A model generated the notes under the pieces. That model saw only the letters and a program-made list of their open reading frames with translations. It had not been told where the DNA came from and did no database searches. From Pseudopedobacter sp044361595 (GTDB lineage Bacteria > Bacteroidota > Bacteroidia > Sphingobacteriales > Sphingobacteriaceae), in the NCBI GenBank assembly GCA_044361595.1, contig JBIKIN010000020.1:9633-73632 (forward strand): DNA of 64,000 bases, given 5' to 3'. The position numbers and the translations under genes are program-made. Shown here in pieces: positions 40,980 to 49,433 of this stretch. Position 1 is the first letter of the stretch. Every line of letters begins with the position of its first letter.

Positions 40980-42767
40980 TTATTTTACTATTCCAGCAGA
41001 GCTAAATTGTAAATCGTACAACTTTTTGTAATAGCCATCTAGTTTTAAAAGCTCTTGATGTGTTCCCATTTCCATCATTTCACCTTTATCTAAAACAATA
41101 ATTTTATCGGCATTTTGAATGGTAGATAAACGGTGTGCAATAACTATAGACGTTCTTCCAGTCATTAATTTCTCTATAGCGGTTTGAATCAATTCTTCTG
41201 TTTCGGTATCTACAGATGAAGTTGCTTCGTCTAAAACCAATATTTTAGGTTGATGCACTAATGCTCTAATAAAAGATATGAGTTGAGCCTGACCAGCAGA
41301 TAAGGTTGCCCCACGTTCTTGAACTTGATACTGATAATTACCAGGTAAATTGTTAATAAAGTCATGTGCGCCTACATCTTTAGCGGCATCTATAATCTCA
41401 TTAATGGTAATATCAGGATTTTGAAGACTGATGTTGTTTTGGATGGTATCCGAAAACAAAAATACATCTTGCAATACTGTTGCAATTTGAGAACGAAGAT
41501 AAGACAGTTCAAAATCGGCTATATTAGTGCCATCAATGGATACTTGGCCTTTACTAATCTCATAAAATCTATTTAAGATATTTATAGTTGATGATTTACC
41601 CGCACCAGTTGCTCCTACTAAAGCCAATGTCTCCCCTTCTTTAACTTTAAAGGATATATCCTTCAATATCCATTCATCATCATTTGGCATTTCATCGGTT
41701 TGTTTGTAAGAGAACCAAACGTTTTTAAATTCAATTTCACTCTTCATATTAGGAAGTATTTTGTGACCAGAATTAACCGTTTTTTCTTGCGTATCAAGTA
41801 CATTAAAAACCCTTTCGGCACCAACCATTCCCATTTGTAGGGTATTAAACTTATCGGCTAGTTGTCTAATTGGAGTAAACAACATGTTTACATACATTAT
41901 AAAGGCAACAACAATACCTGGAGAAACCTGATTATTGAGAATACTTTTTGAACCATACCAAACCAATAAACCTATAGAAATGGCCGAAATTATCTCAACT
42001 ACCGGAAAAAATATGGAGTAATACCAGTTAGATCGAATATGAGCATCTCTATGTAAAGCGTTAATTTCTTTAAATTTTTTATACTCTTGTTCTTCTCTAG
42101 CGTAATATTGAATAATATTTACACCACTAATATGCTCTTGCAAAAATGTATTTAACAAAGAAACCTGAGCTCTAACTTGTTGAAATGCAACTTTAATAGC
42201 TTCTTTAAAAACATAAGTGGCAACCATTAACAATGGCATAGGAATTAAAATAATTAAAGTTAATCGCCAATCTTGGTATAACATTACTCCTAAAATTGTA
42301 ATAATGGTTAAACTATCGCCTATGATAGATATTAAACCTTCACTAAAAATATCGGCAATGGTCTCTAAATCGGATACGGTACGGGTAATTAACTGACCAA
42401 TAGGAGTTCTATCAAAATATTTTAAACGAAGTTGAGTGATGTGCTTAAAAACATCAATTCTTAAATCTTTGATCACTGATTGACCTAAGGCATTGGTTAA
42501 GAATGTTTGAAAATATTGAATAATAGTTTGTAAAAACAATAATGCCAGCATCAATAAAACCATCATTACCAAACCATTCGTATTGTTGAATAAGATGTAT
42601 TGATCTATGGTAGTTTGAATTAAAAATGGCCTAACAGGGGCAATTGCGGCAATTGATAAAGTTAATATTACCGACCAAGCAAAATTACTTTTATAAGGTT
42701 TGGTATAGTGCATTAACCTACCTAATAAACCCCAATCGTACGTTTTACCTATAATTTGCTTTGCCAT
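40980..42767 (-). CDS. ABC exporter, fused permease and ATPase (MsbA-like)
   Basis: 595-residue half-transporter: six membrane helices in residues about 25-320 followed by an ATPase domain. Walker A GATGAGKSS, Walker B ILVLDEATSSVD, and a signature LSAGQ in place of the usual LSGGQ (about residue 486). H-loop IVIAHRLSTI. The substrate (lipid or drug) is not predictable. The start shares one base with the truA stop (TAATG), so the two genes are translationally coupled. One such protein would act as a homodimer. Confidence 0.93.
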   Translation of the reverse strand: MAKQIIGKTYDWGLLGRLMHYTKPYKSNFAWSVILTLSIAAIAPVRPFLIQTTIDQYILFNNTNGLVMMVLLMLALLFLQTIIQYFQTFLTNALGQSVIKDLRIDVFKHITQLRLKYFDRTPIGQLITRTVSDLETIADIFSEGLISIIGDSLTIITILGVMLYQDWRLTLIILIPMPLLMVATYVFKEAIKVAFQQVRAQVSLLNTFLQEHISGVNIIQYYAREEQEYKKFKEINALHRDAHIRSNWYYSIFFPVVEIISAISIGLLVWYGSKSILNNQVSPGIVVAFIMYVNMLFTPIRQLADKFNTLQMGMVGAERVFNVLDTQEKTVNSGHKILPNMKSEIEFKNVWFSYKQTDEMPNDDEWILKDISFKVKEGETLALVGATGAGKSSTINILNRFYEISKGQVSIDGTNIADFELSYLRSQIATVLQDVFLFSDTIQNNISLQNPDITINEIIDAAKDVGAHDFINNLPGNYQYQVQERGATLSAGQAQLISFIRALVHQPKILVLDEATSSVDTETEELIQTAIEKLMTGRTSIVIAHRLSTIQNADKIIVLDKGEMMEMGTHQELLKLDGYYKKLYDLQFSSAGIVK

Positions 42768-43525
42768 TATTTAATATAAGGATATTTAACTTGAGTTAAA
42801 AACAAACCACAAGCAGGTACAGATGCCCCTGCTTCGCTCCTATTTTGGCTTTGTATAATTTGATGAATATCTTCTGCTCTAATTTTTCCTTTTCCTGCGT
42901 CTATTAAAGTGCCAACTATAGCCCTAACCATGTTTCTAAGAAATCTGTTTGCGCCAATGTGATAAATTAATCCGTCTGGTACTTCTTCTATATAAGAATG
43001 GTTTATAGTACAGATATTAGTGAAATTATCGGCATTGGATTTACAAAAAGCGCCAAAATCATCGTATTGTTTGATAATTTCGGCCCCAGCTTTCATAGCT
43101 TCTACATCTAATTTTTGAGTAAATAACCAACTCAAATCAGTCTTGAAAGGATTCTTTTTAAAATGGATATGATATTGATAGGATCTTAAAGTAGCATCAA
43201 ATCTTGCATGGGCATTTTCTTGAACCTGAAAAACATTTAAAAGAGCAATATCATGAGGAAGTAGACTATTGATTGATTTGACAACCTTATCTAAATGGTT
43301 AAAATCTAATTGACTAACTAAATCTACATGTAAAAAAAACTGAGATGCGTGTACACCAGTATCTGTTCTTCCGCAGCCTAAAGTTTCTATATCTTCTCTA
43401 AAATAAGTAGCTAAAGCCCTATCAACTACTTCTTGAACCGCTAAAGCATTGGGTTGAGTTTGCCAGCCATGATAAGGAGTCCCGTTGTAGGCAATTTCGA
43501 AAAAATATCGGTGTTTTTTACTCAC
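42767..43525 (-). CDS. truA: tRNA pseudouridine synthase A
   Basis: TruA makes pseudouridine at positions 38-40 of the anticodon arm. 252 residues. RYFFEIAYNGTPYHGWQ near the N-terminus and catalytic D55 in GCGRTDTGVHASQFF; C-terminal RFLRNMVRAIVGTLIDAGKG is typical. The start is GTG at 43525; a TACATTTG box at 43530-43537 lies just upstream, so the transcript has almost no leader. Coupled to the downstream ABC exporter by a one-base overlap. Confidence 0.95.
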   Translation of the reverse strand: MSKKHRYFFEIAYNGTPYHGWQTQPNALAVQEVVDRALATYFREDIETLGCGRTDTGVHASQFFLHVDLVSQLDFNHLDKVVKSINSLLPHDIALLNVFQVQENAHARFDATLRSYQYHIHFKKNPFKTDLSWLFTQKLDVEAMKAGAEIIKQYDDFGAFCKSNADNFTNICTINHSYIEEVPDGLIYHIGANRFLRNMVRAIVGTLIDAGKGKIRAEDIHQIIQSQNRSEAGASVPACGLFLTQVKYPYIK

Positions 43526-43529
43526 GATG

Positions 43530-43537
43530 CAAATGTA
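43530..43537 (-). promoter_or_regulatory. Bacteroidota -7 box (TACATTTG) for truA
   Basis: On the minus strand TACATTTG fits TAnnTTTG and ends 4 bases before the GTG start of truA. This spacing would give a leaderless transcript. Confidence 0.4.
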
Positions 43538-43662
43538 AAATATTAGTTTTAAAATGATGGTAAAACAATAGCCAAGGATTTAAAAATGATAAACAATTCG
43601 TATTAATTCCTTTTAACTTTTTACTTTTGATTTCTGACTTTAATCCTTATAAAAAATTACAC

Positions 43663-44124
43663 ATGATACAAAGAATTCAATCTATTTACCTATTACTATC
43701 TTCTTTAGCTATTTATGCCTTGTTTATATTCCCTTTTGTAAATACATTAGACGGAATTAACTCTAGAATAATTAAAGTAACAGGTGTTTACGAACAAGTA
43801 AATAACCAAACTGTACAAACAGAACCCTTTTTATTGTTAACCATAGTTACAGCAATTTTGGGTTTGATACCTATTATTTTAATTTTTCAATACAAGAATA
43901 GAAAAAGACAAGCTACTCTTATTTATAGTTTTGTAGTTATTTTAATTGCATACAGTTTTTGGATATCCCAAACAGTAAAATCGTTTGCAAATACCACTTT
44001 AGAGATAAGTAATTACAATATTGGTGCTGGATTGAGCTCTGTTTCTATTTTATTTTTGGTTTTAGCAGCAAAAGGCATTTTAAGAGACGAAAAATTAGTG
44101 AAATCTGCTGATAGACTGAGGTAA
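43663..44124 (+). CDS. DUF4293 family membrane protein
   Basis: 153-residue membrane protein of the Bacteroidota DUF4293 family; function unknown. Start taken at ATG 43663 (MIQRIQSIYLLLSSLAIYAL), the usual family start, rather than the TTG at 43627. Four membrane helices are visible at about 6-26, 55-75, 83-100 and 118-138, with the C-terminus AAKGILRDEKLVKSADRLR. Its last ~36 codons and 3' flank are duplicated as a scar at 45427-45536. Confidence 0.88.
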   Translation: MIQRIQSIYLLLSSLAIYALFIFPFVNTLDGINSRIIKVTGVYEQVNNQTVQTEPFLLLTIVTAILGLIPIILIFQYKNRKRQATLIYSFVVILIAYSFWISQTVKSFANTTLEISNYNIGAGLSSVSILFLVLAAKGILRDEKLVKSADRLR

Positions 44125-44259
44125 TATTAAATAAATACCAAACATTACGCTTTATTGTTAATAAGTAGTTAAAATTGTGATTAACTTATTGCTAATTTAA
44201 TATTGAGTTAACTTTACCAAACGTATTTTTATGTGTTTAAAATCTTAAAAAAATAACAC

Positions 44260-45348
44260 ATGAAAAAACTATTACTAATAGCGCTACTAATTGCTCCAAT
44301 GTTAACGTTCGCTCAAACAGCTTGGATAAATGAAATTCATTATGATAACTTTGGATCGGATGTAGATGAATTTGTAGAAGTGGTTATTAAAAATCCTGGA
44401 TCTTTCGATTTAAGTCTTTTCAAGATTCAACTTTATAATGGAAATGATGGATTCGTTTATGACACTAAAACAGTAAATAACTTTGTAGTAGGTAGTACAA
44501 GTGGAACTTATACCTATTATAGTTTTACATACCCTGCAAACGGAATTCAAAATGGAGCACCAGATGGCATTGCTTTATCATATAATGGTGTCTTGATTCA
44601 ATTTTTAAGTTATGAAGGTACTTTCAATTTCGTAGCAGTAGGTGGTGATGCTAATGGAGTTACTTCTACAAGAATTGGTGTTTTAGAAGCAGGCACCGAA
44701 GCCGCTGGATCTTCTCTTCAACTTATTGGTTCATTAACGGCTACAAGCGTTTATGCAGACTTTACATGGGGAGGACCAATAACTTCAACAAAAGGTACTG
44801 CAAATCCAACCACTCTCCCTATTTCCCTAACCTCTTTCACAGGTAAAGAAGCTAACAAATCAATTCTATTAAATTGGGTAACAGCTTCCGAAAAGAACAA
44901 CAAAAATTTTGAGCTTTTTAGATCTGTTGATGGTAAAAACTTCAAATCTATTGGTACCGTTGCTGGTGCTGGTGATTCTAATGCTGAATTAAAGTACTCT
45001 TTTGTTGACGCTAACCCATTCGGTGGAACCAATTACTATCAATTGAAGCAAATTGATTTTGATGGTAAAAGCTCAACTTCAAGCATAATTCCAGTTGATT
45101 CTAAAATTGAGGACACTAAAATCACAGTTTATGCAACCTCTAAAGTGAATATCAGCATAACTTCTCCAAATGAAACATCGGGTAAACTAAGTTTATTTGA
45201 TATCAGCGGTAGAAAAATAAGCGAGCAAAATATTAGCTTAAACAAAGGCTATAATTCATTAGAATTAAAAGATAACCTAAACCCAGGTATACATTTTATT
45301 ACTTTAGAAAACGAAGGGAAATTATACCGTCAGAAATTTATGAAGTAA
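44260..45348 (+). CDS. T9SS type A cargo protein with lamin-tail-like domain
   Basis: 362-residue secreted protein. Signal peptide MKKLLLIALLIAPMLTFAQ; residues about 20-150 resemble a lamin-tail domain (WINEIHYDNFGSDVDEFVEV). From about residue 187 (LPISLTSFTGKEANKSILLN) a fibronectin-like module is followed by a type A T9SS sorting domain (LSLFDISGRKISEQNI, ending YRQKFMK). Export across the outer membrane by T9SS is expected. The C-terminal half is homologous to that of the next gene, while the N-terminal cargo is unrelated. Confidence 0.88.
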   Translation: MKKLLLIALLIAPMLTFAQTAWINEIHYDNFGSDVDEFVEVVIKNPGSFDLSLFKIQLYNGNDGFVYDTKTVNNFVVGSTSGTYTYYSFTYPANGIQNGAPDGIALSYNGVLIQFLSYEGTFNFVAVGGDANGVTSTRIGVLEAGTEAAGSSLQLIGSLTATSVYADFTWGGPITSTKGTANPTTLPISLTSFTGKEANKSILLNWVTASEKNNKNFELFRSVDGKNFKSIGTVAGAGDSNAELKYSFVDANPFGGTNYYQLKQIDFDGKSSTSSIIPVDSKIEDTKITVYATSKVNISITSPNETSGKLSLFDISGRKISEQNISLNKGYNSLELKDNLNPGIHFITLENEGKLYRQKFMK

Positions 45349-45370
45349 AAGTTATTTTAAATCATATATC

Positions 45371-45410
45371 AAAGCCTGATTTTTTAAAAAATCAGGCTTT
45401 ATTGTTTTAT
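45371..45410 (+). terminator. Terminator after the lamin-tail cargo gene
   Basis: Stem AAAGCCTGATTTTTT/AAAAAATCAGGCTTT followed by ATTGTTTT. Nearly perfect 15-base stem 22 bases after the stop; the symmetry of its flanks means it could work on both strands. Confidence 0.85.
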
Positions 45411-45426
45411 CCAATTTAGTTAGCTA

Positions 45427-45536
45427 TTAAAATTGGAACTGGTTTGAGCTTTGTTGCCGTTTTATTTTTAGCATTATCTGCAAAAGGTATTTTAAGAGAC
45501 GAAAAAATAGTAAAATCTGCCGATAGGCTGAGGTAA
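45427..45536 (+). pseudogene. Duplicated 3' end of the DUF4293 gene
   Basis: In-frame translation gives IKIGTGLSFVAVLFLALSAK followed by GILRDEKIVKSADRLR and a stop, matching the last 35 residues of the DUF4293 protein at most positions (about 28 of 35 identical). A stop (TAG at 45418-45420) lies just upstream in the same frame and no start exists. The downstream flank (45537-45670) is also clearly similar to 44125-44259. This is a scar of a segmental duplication. Confidence 0.9.
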
Positions 45537-45670
45537 TATTAAATAAATGCTAAATATTAAGCTTTATTGTTAATAAGTAGTTAAAAATGTGATTAACTTA
45601 TTGTTAAGTTAATATTTAGTTAACTTTTCTATTGATATTTTTATGCGTTAAAATAATTTAAAAATATAAT

Positions 45671-47422
45671 ATGAAAAAACTATTACTTTCTTTAACAACA
45701 GCAATCCTATTACTTAATCCAACAAATATTTTTGCACAACTTTATTGGATCGGCACCCCTGTAAACTCTTGGAATTCTTCAAATTGGAGTACTACTGGAT
45801 CTGTTCCCTTTTCTTCTCCTTGGGTTGCAAACAGTGCCGCAGTTTTTAATGTGGAAAATAGTTTAATTACCGGAGCAACTGTTGCATTTTCTAGTATAAC
45901 AGCTAATGAAAACGTAACGTTTACATCAATTAGTGGTACAATTGGTACAGGTGGTACAGTGGCAAACATCAACGTTGCAAGTGGTAAACTTTTTGATTTT
46001 GGAACTCAAGCAATTTCAACAGCATCCGGAACTGGATTTGTAAAAGACGGAGCAGGTTCCTTATCATTAGGTGGAGGTACATATTCCGGTGGCTTTACAC
46101 TGAATAGTGGAACTGTAATTTTAAGAGGCGCTAATGCAATGGGAGCTGGAGGTACACTTACCATAAACGGAGGAACAATTGCAGGAAGTGCTACAAGGGA
46201 TTTGACAGGTAAATATACTTCAATAACAGTTGGAGGAAATTTTACATTAGGTTCCAGTGTAAGTCCTGCAGCAAGCAGCGCAAGTTTAACATTTAATGCT
46301 CCAATAAATTTAGGAGCAAATGATAGGGTTATAACCTTAGATGGCACCGGTGGCACACGTACACTAGCTGGAGTTATAAGCAGTACAGGCGGTGGGCTTA
46401 CCATAGAAAGTAGTACAGCTGGTTTAAAACAACTAACTCTATCAGGTTCAAATACTTATACAGGACCAACAGTTATAACGGGAGTTAATTCAAGATTAGC
46501 TTTAGGAGCATCTGAAGTAATTCCTAATAATTCGCCAATTACTCTTAATGGTGGGGAAATACTAACCTCAGCATTCTCTGAGACCTACTCAACACTAAGA
46601 TTAACAGAAAATTCAAATATTATTTTAAATGGATCTTCGGTGCAAAATCATAATTTTTCTGCCAGTAATTTAATAAGTTGGACGGCCGGAAAGACATTAA
46701 CCATTAGTGGATGGCTAGGAACATTTAATGGTACTACTACTGGTACAGCAGGTAGAATATTTATAGGTTCGGACGCGACAGGTTTAACATTAGCCCAACT
46801 TTCTCAAATTAAATTTTTTAATGGTTCCACTAATTCAGATGCTGCCATACTTTCTACTGGTGAAATCGTTCCAACTGGTACCCTACCTATCTCCTTAACC
46901 TCTTTTATAGGTAAAGCAGTAGACAAATCAGTATTATTAAATTGGGCAACCGCTTCTGAAACTAATAACGATTATTTTGAAGTATTAAAATCTAGCAATG
47001 GTAAAACTTTTACTGCTATTGGAACTGTTAAAGGAAATGGAACTACATCTGATGCAAAATCTTATTCTTTTGTAGATGTCAACCCAGCTGCTGGTACAAA
47101 CTACTACCAATTAATACAACATGATTTTGATGGTAAATCATCTAAATCAGATATCATTCCAGTTAATTCAGCAATTTCTAGTTCTAGTTTAACGGTGTAT
47201 GCAGCTGCTAGCTCTGTTAATGTTTCTATAAACTCTGCAAACCAAACAAATGGTACTTTACAAGTTTTTGATTTAGCTGGTAAAAAATTGAACGAAACTA
47301 GATTAACACTAAACAAAGGTTTTAACACGACTAGTATTCCTTTAAGTTTAAATAGCGGAATTTACGTGGTTAGTTTTGTGAGCGAAGCCGAAGTAATTAA
47401 TAGTAAGTTTATAAAAGACTAA
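45671..47422 (+). CDS. T9SS type A cargo protein with autotransporter-type beta-helix repeats
   Basis: 583-residue secreted protein. Signal peptide KLLLSLTTAILLLNPTNIFA. Residues about 22-390 form a right-handed beta-helix-like passenger with PATR-type repeats (KQLTLSGSNTYTGPTVITG and similar Gly/Thr/Asn-rich units). The C-terminal part, from LPISLTSFIGKAVDKSVLLN, is homologous to that of the previous gene and ends with a type A sorting domain (LQVFDLAGKKLNETRL, KFIKD). Its upstream region is a duplicate of the region before the previous cargo gene. Confidence 0.88.
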   Translation: MKKLLLSLTTAILLLNPTNIFAQLYWIGTPVNSWNSSNWSTTGSVPFSSPWVANSAAVFNVENSLITGATVAFSSITANENVTFTSISGTIGTGGTVANINVASGKLFDFGTQAISTASGTGFVKDGAGSLSLGGGTYSGGFTLNSGTVILRGANAMGAGGTLTINGGTIAGSATRDLTGKYTSITVGGNFTLGSSVSPAASSASLTFNAPINLGANDRVITLDGTGGTRTLAGVISSTGGGLTIESSTAGLKQLTLSGSNTYTGPTVITGVNSRLALGASEVIPNNSPITLNGGEILTSAFSETYSTLRLTENSNIILNGSSVQNHNFSASNLISWTAGKTLTISGWLGTFNGTTTGTAGRIFIGSDATGLTLAQLSQIKFFNGSTNSDAAILSTGEIVPTGTLPISLTSFIGKAVDKSVLLNWATASETNNDYFEVLKSSNGKTFTAIGTVKGNGTTSDAKSYSFVDVNPAAGTNYYQLIQHDFDGKSSKSDIIPVNSAISSSSLTVYAAASSVNVSINSANQTNGTLQVFDLAGKKLNETRLTLNKGFNTTSIPLSLNSGIYVVSFVSEAEVINSKFIKD

Positions 47423-47443
47423 TTTTAATTAAAACATGAATGT

Positions 47444-47478
47444 AAAGTCCTGATTTTAATTAATCAGGACTTTTTTTA
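47444..47478 (+). terminator. Terminator after the beta-helix cargo gene
   Basis: Stem AAAGTCCTGATTAA/TTAATCAGGACTTT in slightly shifted form, followed by a run of seven T. The stem is related to those at 45371 and 49164. Confidence 0.85.
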
Positions 47479-47575
47479 TTGAAAATTCTCTAACTGTTGA
47501 TATACAATTAACATACAAAACCCAATGTTTATAAACTGTTAACCAAAGCTTAAAAGTAGCTTAATCAGTCTCCAA

Positions 47576-47583
47576 TATATTTG
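47576..47583 (+). promoter_or_regulatory. Bacteroidota -7 box (TATATTTG) for the choice-of-anchor gene
   Basis: TATATTTG fits TAnnTTTG and lies 19 bases before the ATG at 47603, after the preceding terminator. Confidence 0.45.
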
Positions 47584-47602
47584 CGAGAAAAAATATAAAC
47601 AC

Positions 47603-49114
47603 ATGAAACAAAAATTACTTTTACTAATGCTATGCCTAGGTATTTTATCGGCTTGTAAAAAAGACGAAATCGAACCTGAGTTCTTTGTGAATGAAGATGC
47701 AGCTACTTTTGCCGAAATTGGTATGATTGATATTGGAGATGCTGGTGCAGCAGAAATATCGGCCTACGACCCACTAACTAAACGTTTATTTGTAGTTAAC
47801 AACTCTACAGCGGGTAATAAAATTGATGTGTTAGATTTTGCAAATCCTACAAGTATTAAATCGCTTTCTTCTATTAGTACCACTTCGTATGGTGGTTTTG
47901 TAAATAGCGTAGCTGTTAGCGATGGTAAATTAGCTGCAGGTATAGAAAGCACAAGCCTTCAAGCTAATGGTAAAATTGTAATTTTCAAAACAACCGATAA
48001 TTCAGAAATTAAATCGGTAACGGTGGGTGCTTTGCCAGATATGGTTACATTTTCTCCCGATGGTAAATATATACTTTCGGCAAATGAAGGTCAGCCTAGT
48101 GAAGATTATTCTGTTGACCCTGAAGGCACTGTTTCTATTATTGATGTAAACAATAATTATAGTGTAGTTACTATAAATTTTGCTGCATTTGTGGCACAAA
48201 GAAATAGTTTAGTAGCTGGAGGTTTTAGAATTGACGGCTTAAACAAAGATTTTCTTAAAGATATTGAACCTGAATATATTACAGTCTCCGAAGATTCAAA
48301 ATTTGCCTGGGTTACCTTACAAGAGAACAATGGTATTGCCAAAATAGATTTAACTACTAAAACGATTACTAATATTTTCCCATTAGGGTTTAAAGACTTT
48401 AATATTACCGGAAATGAAGTTGATATGAGTGATAGGGATTCTCAAATTAAATTAGATAAATTTAATGTTAAAGGAGTTTACATGCCCGATGCTTTAGCAG
48501 TTTACACTAATAATGGTGTTCCTTATATTTTTACAGCAAACGAAGGTGATGCCAGAGAATATACTGCATTTGCTGATGTTAAAAGAATGAAGGATTTAAA
48601 TTTAGATGCATCTATTTTCCCTAACAGAACAACTTTAAGAGGGGATGCCATTTTAGGTAGATTAAATTTGATTACCACTTTAGGTGATACCGATATGGAC
48701 GGAGATTATGACGTTCTTTATTCATTAGGATCAAGATCTTTTAGTGTTTGGAATGGCAATACTGGCTCGTTAGTTTTTGATAGTAAAAACGAATTAGACC
48801 AAAAAGCAATTGGCATTAATATTTACGATGACGGCAGAAGTGATGATAAATCTGTTGAACCAGAAGGCATCACTGTTGGTAAAGTTGGCAATAAAATGAT
48901 TGCATTTATAGGATTGGAAAGAGCAGATGCTGTGGCGATTTATGATATTACAAACCCACAAATACCAGTTTTCCTACAAATTATTAAAACTGGAGACGCA
49001 CCAGAAGGAGTTTTATTTATATCAGCAAAAGACAGTCCTACTAAAAAGAGTTTGTTAATTGTAAGTAGTGAAGGTGATGGAGTTGTAAAAGTTTTTACAC
49101 CAAACACAATTTAA
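47603..49114 (+). CDS. Choice-of-anchor I family lipoprotein
   Basis: 503-residue beta-propeller-like protein of the 'choice-of-anchor I' group (related to proteins annotated as alkaline-phosphatase-like or YncE-like surface proteins). Lipoprotein signal LLLMLCLGILSAC with lipobox Cys at 18. Family blocks: SPDGKYILSANEGQPSEDYS, FTANEGDAREY, DMDGDYDVLYSLGSRSFSVW, and EPEGITVGKVGNKMIAFIGL. Anchoring here is by lipid rather than by a T9SS tail. Enzymatic activity is not established by sequence. Confidence 0.88.
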   Translation: MKQKLLLLMLCLGILSACKKDEIEPEFFVNEDAATFAEIGMIDIGDAGAAEISAYDPLTKRLFVVNNSTAGNKIDVLDFANPTSIKSLSSISTTSYGGFVNSVAVSDGKLAAGIESTSLQANGKIVIFKTTDNSEIKSVTVGALPDMVTFSPDGKYILSANEGQPSEDYSVDPEGTVSIIDVNNNYSVVTINFAAFVAQRNSLVAGGFRIDGLNKDFLKDIEPEYITVSEDSKFAWVTLQENNGIAKIDLTTKTITNIFPLGFKDFNITGNEVDMSDRDSQIKLDKFNVKGVYMPDALAVYTNNGVPYIFTANEGDAREYTAFADVKRMKDLNLDASIFPNRTTLRGDAILGRLNLITTLGDTDMDGDYDVLYSLGSRSFSVWNGNTGSLVFDSKNELDQKAIGINIYDDGRSDDKSVEPEGITVGKVGNKMIAFIGLERADAVAIYDITNPQIPVFLQIIKTGDAPEGVLFISAKDSPTKKSLLIVSSEGDGVVKVFTPNTI

Positions 49115-49163
49115 TAAACACAAAAATTTGTTTTGTTTTAAAGCAAAATATAATAAACACTTT

Positions 49164-49198
49164 AAAAGTCCTGATTTATTTTCAGGACTTTTTTGTTT
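49164..49198 (+). terminator. Terminator after the choice-of-anchor gene
   Basis: Stem AAAAGTCCTGA/TCAGGACTTTT with loop TTTATTT, followed by a T-rich run. Related in stem sequence to the terminators at 45371 and 47444. Confidence 0.85.
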
Positions 49199-49433
49199 AA
49201 AACAATTTGTATTCAAGCTTTAAAACGTTAAAATCAAATAAAATCTATAAAAACAATAATATAACTAAGTATTTAAAGTACATAAATCAAAGCCTAACTC
49301 TTCAAAACACCAATCATTAACTTATACACACCTAATTTAATTTGTTAGCAAATTATACATTAAACAATTGTTAAACGAGGGTTTTTAAAAACAAAATCCT
49401 TATTTTGAGCAACAAAAATTTTTTGATAAACAC
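49199..49433. other. AT-rich leader before rnr
   Basis: About 235 bases with no gene and no clear promoter box. TTATTTTG at 49400-49407 resembles a one-base-short TAnnTTTG and is the best candidate for the rnr promoter. No structured RNA was recognised. Confidence 0.4.

Noticed and set aside
43627..43662. TTG start for the DUF4293 gene
   Set aside because: The ATG at 43663 matches the usual family start and signal-like helix.
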